Shown: positions 1 through 12,700 of the stretch, piece after piece
How the letters are laid out: each line of letters begins with the position of its first letter
Position numbering within the stretch: position 1 is the first letter of the stretch
Assembly (NCBI GenBank): GCA_029964075.1
Contig: CM057149.1
Location: forward strand, 4,102,465-4,166,464
Source of the DNA: Patiria pectinifera
Taxonomy: Eukaryota > Echinodermata > Asteroidea > Valvatida > Asterinidae
Direction of reading: 5' to 3'
Length of the DNA stretch: 64,000 nt
Notes under the pieces: model-generated
Told to the model about the DNA's origin: nothing
Seen by the model: only the letters and a program-made list of their open reading frames with translations
Databases searched by the model: none
Made by a program: the position numbers and the translations under genes

Positions 1-996
1 CACTTATGCTGTCAATGAAAGTTCCATGTGACCAAGGTACATGTAAGTCGATGTTAAAAGAGTTGTGTTTGTCATGGGAACAGTCACGGTTGCGGGGCAT
101 TTGTGTTTGTAAATACACCTGACTTGTTTTAAAAGGGCACTTGTTCAGAAAAAAAGACATTTCGTTCAAAAAAGAGCACTCTCTAAAAAAAGATTGGGGG
201 GTTGGGGGGAAGCACGTTGGAAACAAAAAACTTTCAATGGGAAAAGGCAGTCTTTACACAATATTGGGGGGAGGTAAATACCCCTTTACCAACCACTTAC
301 AACTTACCATTAATTAGAAAGTAATCAAATAGTTAAATTAACCCAGTTCCCTTCAAAAAAAAAACCCAAAACCGTACATAATAATCCCAATTACAGACTA
401 CATTTTGTTTACGCAACTGCGCACAAATTACTGTAGTGGGGCCAAAGCGGCTGGACTTGCTTCCAGCCCATGCATTTCAGTTCCCCACATTCATAAAATT
501 ACACCAAAGAAAGCTTTCTGGGTCGAAGTAAAGAATTTGAAGCCAATAATTATTTAATAAAATGTCCCACATTGGTCTCGATCCAATGGTTATGGTAAAA
601 TCCCATTTATTTTTCATATACAGATAAAGTCCACGTATTTGCTTCATGTAGCAACCCCACCCCCCATTCATCGAAACCCTGCCCCAACAATCTGAGTTAT
701 ATTTATTGCTCAAAAGATAAGACACACTTTTATTATACGATCCTTCAATGGACCAATTTTTAATGACAAGATGACCCACAATGGCTCAGAGTAACTCCTG
801 TTACTTACTAGATTCAATAGTTTGTTCAAGACAGTTAACAAAATGCAGTAAGCTGACAGAATCAGAGTAATTATTGCTGCCTGTGAAAATATTTTGGTCA
901 CCTGAATGGCTAAAGTACCATCGCACGCTTTGTACATACTGATTCTACGTGGTTTAAGATGAATGATGGTTCTCCTAAGTCTAGTGAGCCATTGCA
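1..996. other. Non-coding, with a GGGCA/G-rich dispersed repeat
   Basis: I see no convincing gene. About 125-300 carries G-run and GGGCAC/GGGCAG motifs (for example CAGTCTTTACA followed by ATTGGGG and AATACCCC) that recur in direct orientation near 63280-63410, so it is a dispersed repeat fragment. The rest is AT-rich unique sequence. Confidence 0.6.
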
Positions 997-2131
997 GTAC
1001 CGGAATATAAGCCGCGGCTTATACGTTGAATTTGCCCATGAAAATGTTTACTGCGGCTTATACACAGGGCGGCTTATACGCCGAGCCGTGAAGAATAAAA
1101 ATGATATTCAAATGTATATTTAATGTACTGGTATAAGGAAAAATCTGTTGCTGAAATGAATCATCAATAAAGAAAGTCAGAAACAAACCGAAAGCACGTC
1201 CAACGAAAGGTAAACGTACGGCTAGCGAAAGCTGTCTCTTTGACATCGACATCGACAACCGGCAGTACATGATCCTAGTGCAGTGTTGCATGCATGCTGC
1301 ATGCCTTTCCCATGGACCACATCATTTGTTGTAATAAAGGGGTGTACTTTCTTGGGAACAATAATTACCAATATTTCTGCTGTTTAAAACAGAAACTAAT
1401 ACTTTTTATGGAGTTCCAAATATTTCTCTATTCAATAATCAGTTGTTCAATGTCACAATATAATTTTTTTCTTGACATGTATTCAAGAAACGATGTAAAA
1501 CTCAAAGCAGGGGCTAAAAATCACCCCTTACGAAATGAATGGATTTGTCCATAAAATGTTCAGCATCGTGTTGACTATTTTCGAAGAAAGTTACGATCGC
1601 AACTTGAATTTTGACGTTAGTAATCACAACAATTTGATAAGTTTTGTTGTAAAAACGGACCTGTTTATTCTTAGGACAAAACAAATCAGCGTCTGTTGCC
1701 ACAAAGCAGCATTTGTAGCCTCCAGTCAGACGACACACGGTGGGTTACATATCTCAAGTGCTGGGGGAAAATGTTATCATTTGCCGGCGCTAGCTGCTGG
1801 GCCATGCTGAGACCGGACGGGGCAGCCGGTAGTAATTCCCGGTGTTTATTTCTCATCATCATTTCCATATTTGTTTGTATTATTGTAAGAGTATCAACTG
1901 TGAATGATTTGATATAACTTTTGTGGCCCTTTTTATAGCTTTCGTAGTGTAAATGGAACTGGTTCAGGGCTTTTTGACTAGAATTTGGAGGCCCTACAAA
2001 ATTGAAACCACTACGGTCGGTGCGGCTTATACGCCGGTGCGGCTTATACGCCGACTTCAAATCTTAATTTGCAGATTTTGGCGTACTGCGGCTTATACGC
2101 CGCGCGGCTTATATTCCGAAAATTACGGTAC
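997..2131. mobile_element. TIR element with GCGGCTTATACGCC repeats
   Basis: The ends are inverted copies: GTACCG then GAATATAAGCCGCG on the left, and the reverse complement on the right with nine extra bases after the first six. The subterminal motif GCGGCTTATACGCCG occurs several times at both ends (1010-1085, 2019-2110). No transposase is visible in the 1.1 kb, so it is probably non-autonomous. Confidence 0.6.
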
Positions 2132-3671
2132 GTGTTCCTTAACTTGCTCCATGCTAGGATTGAAGGATCAGTCAACTGTACCCTGACTGTCATTCGAATG
2201 CCTTACACAAATGAGATTGTTTGTTAATCCAGTGACCTGTGGTTTTCTGAGTAACCAGGACTCGACAATGGTCTGGCGAAGCCTTTTTAACATTTGGACA
2301 TAGTCAGGCGGGTGTGCAAATGTTAAAAAAGGCGATTTGTAAAGGAGTAGGCCTAATAGTATTCAGATTGTACTGTGGTTAAAGCTGAAATGTGGTAGTC
2401 GACATAACTTACAAAGCTTATTGTGGACATTCCAAAGACAGAGTATTTAATAGTATAATAGTAAGTGAAACCCACCCGACCATGCCGACCTACCGCCATG
2501 ATGTTTTGTCCACAGCATTTCTGATCGCTCATGCCATGATACAACTGCATGTACTCAAGCCTCTACTGACACGACTAAGGAATTTAATTTCTTGTCAAAA
2601 TCGGTTCGTTTTCAACAGCTTCTCCTTATTACTATCCTCAAGTTCCTTCCACTACTGTCAATAACTCGCAAATTTGCTCCATCTGGTTATCGCATATAAC
2701 GTTGTCAATCCTGTTGTTTTAAAGTCAACAACACGACACACGCAGCCACCGCATCATGGGCGCTGCCACGTTTTCAACCTTGTGTGCAGAAAAAAAATCC
2801 CTTCGTGCGGCGTATTCACAGCACCGCAATGAGCCTGAGCACACGCTTGAGGCTGTTGTTTATCTCATTCGCTGACGGGGTTCACTAGCGGGAATATTCA
2901 GTGCCAAATTTCGGAGAATGCTACTTTTGAGTCGGGGAAAATCTAGGGAGTGTTCTGCATGGTCAAAGCTATATACAACCCAAAAATTAGGTTGCCCAAA
3001 CATTTTAAGTCGAACTTAAACGATACAGCCTTCAGCTGACGTACGGCCTATAGTTGTATTTTTACTTGTTTTGATATTCATATTTACATTTCATGTTTTT
3101 AATAAACCACTACTGAATTGAATTGAATAAAATTGAATTGATTTGAAGGATAGTTTTAAGCTCTGGCAGGAGCTATGTCACTTGCTGGACGGTCGGTCGG
3201 TAGGTCTGTCTGTCTGCTCCTGAAAATTGATCAACAATATTTAACCAAAATTAGTTGACTAAAAGCTATGCTGTCGTCAGTAAATTCACTCTTTACGAAA
3301 GTATTCGGAACACGGGTCTTGTTTCTATCGATGCGCATGCGCGTTTATTTTACATACGTTTGTCCCCAAACATTTTTCAAAATAAACCCCCTAAGTTTCC
3401 CATAAAATATAGCTACCAAATTGAAATAAAAAAAAAACACCCAATGTTTTTTTGTTAACGTCGGAAAGATGTTTATGAACAGTCTGTAAATGGAAGCAAA
3501 ATATGTACAGTAATGTTATGGTCCCGTGGTATTTTGTGTAGCGGTTGGACGGTATCCAGAAGGAGGAAATATAATATCCTCAAAGTGGTGTTTCATATGT
3601 GCCATCGGCGTCGCATTTTTCGCCAGAGCTTATTGTTCACTTGCAATTGCTATTCTTGCTTTTGATTGTAG
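2132..3671. other. Non-coding upstream or intron sequence
   Basis: AT-rich sequence with no supported gene. Poly-A and TTGAATTGAA runs near 3110-3150 resemble a retroposon tail. It ends at the acceptor of the first visible exon. Confidence 0.5.
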
Positions 3672-3779
3672 ATCACCCACTAAGATATGGAGCCAGCACA
3701 ATCAGCGGTAGCAATAACCCTATCATCATTGCTTCAAGTGGAGGTATTATCACTTACAACTATCCGTTGGAGAAACCAG
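3672..3779 (+). CDS. ROCO gene exon 1 of those visible (phase 1 to 1)
   Basis: The acceptor follows a T-rich tract ending in TGTAG, and the donor is GTAAAT. The exon codes residues 1-36, a Gly/Ser/Asn/Ile-rich peptide with the core SGSNNPIIIASSGGIIT, which looks beta-prone. I do not recognise a domain. The frame also stays open upstream to an ATG at 3599, where the translated intron end would read as a hydrophobic leader; I regard that as a by-product of the pyrimidine tract. The phases join exactly to the next exon, which is the main support. Confidence is lower than for the downstream exons. Confidence 0.6.
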
Positions 3780-6700
3780 GTAAATATAATCTTGTTGGAT
3801 ACAATAAAGTAGTTTGATATTTTAGATCAAGTGTTAATGTATATTTAGAGGGGGAATGGGCAGGGGGGTGGGGGGGTGGTGGTATAAACATAATAATGTC
3901 ATTCCACGAGCTAGAGAGTCACCGATTGTTTTGGGTACAACTGTAACCATTTCAATGTAAAATTATGGTGGACACATTATGAGGACGCTATTTATAGTGG
4001 TTGAAGTCTTGTAATTAGTTTGTTCCTCTATGGGTGAAGACCTGTAAATAGGCCCAAAATTGCTTACACAGACCAAATCACAATTTGTATGCCCTATATT
4101 GTTGTTATTAGAGTATTTTGTGGGTTATGAACATGATTGTCTGTAAACAATATTGGTTGATGAAGTGCACAGGATACTGCTAGCTCGTACTTATTAGAAA
4201 CAAAATTGGAACTTCGCGTATTTTTTTACGGTCTATTGACGTTGATTTACGGGTCTGCAACCCCTTACCAACACCTCCCTATGTATAACACATCTGAAAA
4301 ATAGGCTGAGTCACTCATTTATTTTGCATTGATGCATGAATGAATGGAGTAATAGGCTGTTTGGGAAACATTTAATAATCATGGTTGATAACATGAGCTG
4401 TTGGTCAAAGAGTTCGTATATTGCGATTTACTTCAACCTATCATCAATCAGAACTGAAGCAACATATTAAACTTATTTCGAGTGAAGATAATTGGCTGTA
4501 TCGGCTACTCGCTGAAACAGCCTTTGTTTTTGCTAAGATTTTGTTTAGCTGTTCCCAATTTCAATTTGGAACAGATTTTGTTTTGATCAAGGTGTTTGCC
4601 TTTTTTTGCTTTTTGTTCTTACTTTTTCCCATACGTTTTGTACACGTTTATTTGTACAAGCCACCTTGAGAACTTTAAAATAACAAATTTACCTTTTTTT
4701 AACTCTTTAACTTTGCATAGTCATCATCATTTATGTGAAGATGAGTCCCGCACAATTTGCTCACCATGACGTCATTAGGGTCACCTGACATCAAATTAAA
4801 GGTCATTTTTACAGTCTCGTAACTATAGAATCATTGGCCAATTGATCTCAAACTTTGTACATTTTAGTTAGATAGACAGGTACGTGTTACATTTGAAAAT
4901 TGGTACATGTATGTCAAGGTCATTTGATCCTTACTTCCGGTGTTAACGGAAGTGTCATTTTTGCCCTAATTATCATAGTTCATTAATTATCAATCTGATG
5001 GGATTGGTACTATATATTAATATGAAGCAACATTTGAAGATACATATATTGCATTCTTATACTGTGCACTTTATTGTTCTCATTTTATGACGTCATGAAT
5101 GTTAAATGAGGCAATTCGGAGGTCGATCACAATGGGTTGTATGTATAAAAACTAGCATTTGCTTTTACTACCTAGCTAGCGAGGCTTCGCACAGGCTGCA
5201 AGTTGCATCGCTAACCATATTTACATGACCAATATTAACGTGAGGCTACACACAGGCTGCGAGTAGCTCACGTCGTACGGAGCAAGTGAGGCCTTGCACA
5301 GGCTGCCGGCTACCCACTAGTATGCGCTCGTACGTCACGACCGTGACGTTGGGCTGAAAGTCACTCATCACGCCGTACCGAACGGACAAGGCTTTATATG
5401 AGGGAGTGTCGCAAGAGTTATAAGCCACTCACCCACTACTAACTGACCCATCAGTGTGATATTTGCTTATTAGCCAATCCGCGGCATGCTGCACCGACAA
5501 TTTGGAGTCTTCGTCTGCAAAATGACTGCCGCAGTTATTCACCCGGCGATACCATATGTTATTTACCGGCAGTTTCGTTGTCCCACAGCTATTTTGCTCT
5601 ACCAAACGATTGAGACTTTATACGGGGTGAGCCGCGAGTGTCGCATAAGTTGCAAGTCACTCCCTCCTTACCTACGCTACCAGTTACCGTCTAGTCAGCG
5701 TGATAACTCGCTATTAGCAAATCCCTCACAATGCACCGAAAACTCATTACGAACGCCGCTATTACCGGCGATTTGCTGTTATTTACCCGACATCTTTTCG
5801 TTGTCTCACAGCGGTGTTGCTCTAGTTGCAAGCCGCTCACCCTTACCTGCACTACTAAGTTACCGACCCATTAGTGTGGTATTTAGCTTTTTAGCAAATA
5901 CCTCACGCTGCACCAAACCAGTTTGGGGATTTCACTTTCAAAACGAACACCGTTGTAAAACCGGCATTTTCGTTTTCTCATAGTACATGTATATTGATTA
6001 ACGCGCAAGACACCGAATTGTTGGTGCTTTCATCTTCAAAACGAACGCCATTATTTTAACTGGCAGTTTCGTCTCATAGCAGTGTTGACCAACAGGCGAG
6101 CCTTCTCAACATTAACTGCAAGTTGTTAACTCGATTGGCACGACTTCCCGACCAGTCGAAGTGAGATTCCGCTTTTAGCAAATCCCTCACGCTGCATCGA
6201 ATAATTATGTGCTTCGCCTTAAAACGAAAGCCGTTACATGTATTAACCGGGATTTCGTTAGCTCACAGTTACATGGTGTGACGCTGCATGCGTCTTTTTC
6301 TGATTAGTTAATTCGTACTTTTTGACAGGCCTATCGCTCTTTTCCAAACTAGTCTTCTGGCCGCTCCAAGATTGTACTCGCCACACTATTTGGACGTCCC
6401 GACTACTCCAGCTGTCGTCCAGTTTTTACCGATTATTTTATCAGGGTTTTCCCCCCGTTCCGAAATGTCATCCACGGGCCCCCAAGAAATAGTCTGCGGT
6501 GATTTCCAAAACTCATCCAGGTGCCGCCCCTGTGGAGACCGACGGCCGCGCAACCGCTTCTGACGCTACTCCACTGGCATCGTTGGCCGTGTCCACGGCC
6601 CCAATACCCGGGTGCCATCGCCTTTGGGTCCCTCTCCAATCCGAGACTGATTCTTCTCAGAAGTAGACGGAGAAACGCAAGTCGACAGATACATGTATAT

Positions 6701-9700
6701 CCTATCATAGCTCCGTCGGCTACCAAAAAACAATTCACAACCTGTCTGAAACCTTTTCAGCCTTCTCCAAGCAGACTGCCGTAGCTGATCCAGGCCCATC
6801 GTCTCCTCAGCTCCGACCGGCCCCAAATCCTAATAAACCCCACACGTTTTCCCGACCTCCAGACACTCCAGTCGTGTAGGTATTTACCCCTAGTTCCTAC
6901 GGACTCGCCGTCTGAACCTCCTGCCCTGGACCAAGATGTTTCCTCTTCCCCGTCACATCGTTAGGCCAAACAACAGGATACAACTAAGACAGCCTCCACT
7001 GACCACGCTTTATCAACTGGTACAAGACATGGCGCACTGTTATGGGTTCTGTGAACCTAACACCTACTACACAGCTGAGATTGTTAAAACGACTAAATGG
7101 AAGGCCAGGTACATGTGGAAAAGTTCTCTACAAAATCGTTTCACGGCATTTGTTTGGCATTTGATCTGAATGAGACTGATCGGGATTGAATAATTTCATT
7201 GAATGATATCCACTGTATGTAATAACTTCTTGGCTCACGTCAAACAGCCCTATTACAGATATTTTTCTGTGCTTGAAGTTAAAGGGGCAACTAGGTCCTG
7301 AAATCTCGAAAATGTCATGTTTTGGATTGTATATCTATCTTATTTCAAACATCTGGTTGAAAGGAAACCAACCGAATGTCTCACTGTTCCCGAGAAAAGA
7401 CGAAAAAAAACCCCGGTTGTTTACATCGGACACGACGGGGTACGAATACGCCTTTCCTGTCGTTTTCAGACAATGTACGACATACATGTTGTGTGTGTCT
7501 TTACAACACAATGCTTGCGAACAGCGGTGACTAATCACCAATGCACAAAATGTGGTTTCTTTCACAGCCGCAAAACACTGATAAAATCACAACTAGCACC
7601 CCGAACAGCTCAACTTTTTGGGGTCGCCGAAAGTCGTTCTCGCACGCATAATACAGGAATAACAATGAAAGCCCAGTTTTTAAAGGATATTTGTGTGGAT
7701 GTTTATATCCTACATTCAAAATGTTCTTTCCGATTAACTTCATTTTGTTCAAAGCGCGTTTTGTAGCCCAATTGGGCTGTTTCAGGACGCAGTGCCCTTT
7801 ATGATAAATCAAAGTCTCCGTGGATGTCTGAGGGTATCTACAGCTCTGTTAGGAAGAAAAACCACGTGTACAAGAAGTTTCTTAAAAACCGTACTTCACA
7901 GAACAAATCTAATTATACCTTGGATAGAAATAAACTCAACTCTGTTATAAAATTATCAAAGAAAAACTATTTAAGCAAAAAAATTATTCAACCAAAAAAT
8001 AACATTACAGGTACTTGGAAACTCATAAATTCACTACTCAATAGGCGTAAACAAAAATTGAACCCTACGTTTTTCTGTACCGATAGTAACAAAATCACTG
8101 ATAGTAAAGAAATTGCTGACGCCTTTAACACGTCGTCACCGACACCACGAACTGACACCCTCTGCATTACGTGTACACAAAAAATAAAAAAAATAAAATT
8201 TTCTTTTTTTTTGCCGATATTAGCAGTTTGTATCATGTAGCAAATTTTAACTATGAATTTTTGAAGAAATTGGTAATTTCTTTTTTGTTACCACGAAGTG
8301 ACACTGTACAGGGTGTCAGTTCGTGAAAACAATAATTTACGTGTTTTCGGAGAGTGCGCGCATACAATAGCGTTAGGGAGTGTCAGTTCGCGAAAACGAA
8401 AACTGACTTGTTTTTGGAGAATGCGCGCACGAATGCGCAGTCGGTGCGCGCACTCTCCCAAAACACGTCAATTTTTGTTATCACAACCGACACTCACTAA
8501 CGCTATTGCATGCGTACACTCTCAAAAAAACACATACATTTTTGTTTTCAAGAACTGACACCCGTCTTAATCATTTAATTCAGTCAGTCCGCAGCGCACT
8601 GAAAAGACGTTCAGTTTATTTGCGCTGTATGCATGGCATTCCGTGTGTGACCTCGTTTTGAATATTTAATGAGCTGCTGACGACGCTTGGAATGTGGTCC
8701 AGAATATAAATTTTATATGTCAATTGTCAACATTACGTATATTTTCTTTCAGATAGGGAAATATTCTGTTATATTATCAAATCAGATTGGAAATTACGTG
8801 ATATTTAGAGGGTGCAATTGTTAACGCAAAAAAAGCTTCGAACCTTAACAAATCGGCCTCCCAAACACGACGAGGTGTTCCATCTTTTGACAATTGCCAC
8901 AGCCAAATTTTACACTAAAGTTAAAGATAATTCCATATTCTATCAAAAGATGGATGATTTCGTATTGATCTTTTTCTACCCGAGTCAGGGCACACAAAAT
9001 TCTAACGTTTGTCCAAAAAAACTACGACGAAACATCCCGCCATTAGAGCACGTTGTTTTCCAGTGCTCTCATTGGTCAAATATGACGTCATTGACAAAGC
9101 CTTGGTAATAACGTGTAGTTGGTGCATTTCCGTCGAACTACGCACAACGTATCGATGCCATGGAATTGCGGCATTTATTAAGTTATTTTCTTCAGGTCTA
9201 GAACCCTTCGGACATTATTTATCTGTTAAATTCAAAATTGTAGGTCTGTGTTTTTACTTCAAATTTTATCCCTTTACTAAATACAAAATGTTATATGCAA
9301 CTTCAAAATCAGCCAATTGAACAAGTGACTAAGTTTTAAAGAGAATAATCATGTTCTGCATTTATTGATATCTTCCAAAGTACAACTTTTAATTTGTGCT
9401 ATGAACTAATTGTATGCAAGAAACTGTATGTTTTGATATAATACCTGTTTGTTGATTAATCTAAACTTCCATGTACACGTACTTGAAAACATGACTGTTA
9501 CACCATCAGCTGCTATAAATAAGTGTTTTCGAACACTTTATGAAAGAATCTGATAACTTATTTTCATGACATCTTGCATCACAGTACAAATACATGTATT
9601 ATTAATACCTGTTTTTTTTCCGCCAGAAAAATATTGTCTGATATAAACAGGGTGAAAAAAGACACTTTTATGAAAGAGAGCTCTGGCATACATGTACATG

Positions 9701-12700
9701 TATTGACAACGTTTACCTTTGGCTAAGAAATAACATCAACAACAATTTACATTGTCAAATATCATCAACTCTGCTACGGTACAATCAAAAACTGCCAAAA
9801 TCTGGTAGTATGAGGTACGAGGTTAAATTTAAATGATTTATAATTATAGTGAAGTAAAGATGATCATTTTTGGCATGGTGTCGCTGACCACAATAATTAT
9901 TATGTACACGAAACATCTAAAATGTATAATTGCAACATGTACATCAATAAATTTTTCTTTGATTGATATCTTCGGCGTAGTATCTGTGGCATGACTTTAT
10001 ATAACCATTTTTAACAGTGACGGCAACAACAAATGTCGTTGATTAACACATACTTGTAAATGTTGTATGCACTACACAAAACATAAGTCCGGTTCGTACT
10101 CTGTGTGAAAGAGAATGCAAACGCAAAAGATTGATGCCATAGCAAGTTTTCGCGCTGCGATTTTGCAAAGGTTGAGCCTAATTTCAACTCGGGCAAATTA
10201 TGCAGTGAATATTTCATGACATCAAAATCATTGATCAAAAGTATGAACCGGCATTAGGCCTAGCAATGAAATACAAAAATCATCATGGTTCCCGTGTTGG
10301 AGGTGATGAACTGTCGCAACATCTGAGGACCATTCAAGGCGCCGAACTGGCATGGACAGGTTCCTGATTGGGAGTGAAAGAAAATATGACAATCGTCAGT
10401 TTATGGAAAGATTTTTTTTTTCACATTTTTTTTTGTAATTACTCTTCAGATTATTAATAAAGCACTCTTGCAGCATAGTACCAATTATTCATGTACGCAG
10501 CCTAAAAGCACCCTTCATTATGTTGTAAAGCAGTCTATAGTAAATTTTCCAAAATTAAGTAACACAAATATTCAGGCACAATGCATTAGGGCCTCACAAA
10601 AAAAAAAAAAAAAATCAATATTAATTAACCCCCCCCCCCCCAAATTCCAAACAAACAAATTAACCAATGTTCCTAAAAATGCATGTACTCGTGTGCGTGA
10701 CCATGCATAACATACATGTACACCATACTGTACACGCTGCACATGGCCACGCCAAAAAAGGCCGAAAAATTTGAAATCTCGCGCAGGAAAAGTGACTCGG
10801 AGAAAAGTACATACATGTCGCCACAAGCTAAAATATGTATCAAACGAAAGCTCATTGTTCCCTTTATCGATGTGTAGTGATCATTTTCGTCATTATTTTC
10901 TACCTGAGTCAGGGCACAACAAATAAAAACACAACAAAACTCACTCTCAAAATCACAGCCGAACTTCGAGTGAACGAAATTCTGCCAAAAACATGCAGAA
11001 TCTCGACGTATTTTATATCATTCGATTCAGAAAAAACGTTCGCTGTCGACTCACCACGCCATCTTGGAAACCAGCTGCTTCATTTGGAACGTGTAGTTCG
11101 TGAAAAAAAAGATCGGGCGAACTCTCGCATATGCACGTGTAAGTCTCGTGGCGGTTTCGTGACGTAGGCCGTGCAAATAAAATTCGGGATTTGACCTCAT
11201 TATCGCGTGCACTGCGTACTGACTGAATTGCTAATTAACTAAGCATATTTTCACAATATAACGTTTATAATTGAGTATTTGGAGCATTTTCACGTTAAGT
11301 GATACTAAAACCTCTAAGATAGATGGATTATTTTACTGAGTAAATTCGTGTCAAACCTTTAAAAAGGTGGCATTCTATATTGGAATTGTCTGGATGACTC
11401 TTTTACATCATCGCCCACTCTCTCTATTTTTGCTAGAAAACTAAAAAGTTATTTTTTTTAAATTGCATACATGTACTTAAGCAATGTAATAGGGATAATA
11501 ACAACATTGATTACTGTTTTACACCTGTGTCTTTGCTCTGTCTTTTAATGTATGTCTGTCACTTGTCTGTCTGTCCATAGGCTGGGGAACAAAAGCCGAA
11601 GCTTCATTCGGACCTAGATGTTGTCATTTAGTTAATGTTCACTATTATATCAATTCGGGCGATTCACAATGCAGTGCGCCACCAAGAGTTTCCCACAGAG
11701 AGTTCGTTGAAGCTTACGGTCGACAAAACATGGCCCATTTGAACGAGTGGCAGTAGAAAATTTGAGCTAATTAGTTATAGATTGGGGCAAAGCGTTCTGC
11801 CGCCTTACAAAAAAACTCCATATTGATAAAACGAAAAGCAAAGGGCAAACAGATACTCGAATCATATGCTTACGAACCTTCTGGCCGGAAAAAAACTAAC
11901 AATTTCAAATGTCCCGCGCTGTAAATTTGTCGACCATCTCCCACAATGCACTGGGAAAAATGAACTCTCCGTGGTAAACTCTTGGTGACGCACTGCATTG
12001 TGAATCGCCCGAATTGTAAATATACCTTTGTACATGTATTGTCAATTTGAATATGTAACATTATGTATCATCATTTATGGCAGCATTGAAATAAATGTAT
12101 CTCATTAAAATCCATACTAGATCAACGCTTGGAACCATAATTATGTTGGTGGATGCCTTCGTTAATATTAACCCTAAATAAACCTTAATTGCATAAATCG
12201 TTAATAAATGCCGTGTAATATATTTCCCCCATATTGGGGATATTTTTTATTGTTATTATATTTTGAAAAAAAAATATTTTGGTGATTGTACTTACACATC
12301 CTTACTTCAAGAACATTTTCGAAAACATATAGTGACTAACTAATTATGAGGACAAAAACGGGGAAAACGAGGTGTCTGTTAAGTGGCCCAATTAGTAAAG
12401 GGTTGCTTAAAGTGGGAGACTTGAACATTTTCAAGGAAATTCCCAAAATTATTGGAAAGAAAATTAATGGAAAACACAATTGACATTGACATAATTATTG
12501 CAAGAATTTTTTTTTTTTCTGGGGGGGGGGGATTTACGTGAACTTATTCAAGTCTCCCACGTTAGGCGACCTTTTGCCTAATTTAAGCCCGGTTTAGGGA
12601 CAGCCAGTTCGTTTTTCCCCGTTTTTGTTTGCTGAGCTAAATGTCACAATATTGTCATTGGTCATATGAAGATATCTGGAGACAAGGTAAATGCGCACAA

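Noticed and set aside
3599-3671. ATG and hydrophobic leader directly before exon 1, read as a signal peptide
   Set aside because: The hydrophobic stretch is the translated polypyrimidine tract of the acceptor, and a secreted ROCO-Death protein is unlikely.
3526-3711. Open frame overlapping exon 1 in another frame
   Set aside because: It is out of phase with the ROCO exons and has no recognised domain.
5486-5983. 165-codon open frame on the + strand
   Set aside because: It runs through the degenerate tandem repeat and shows no domain.
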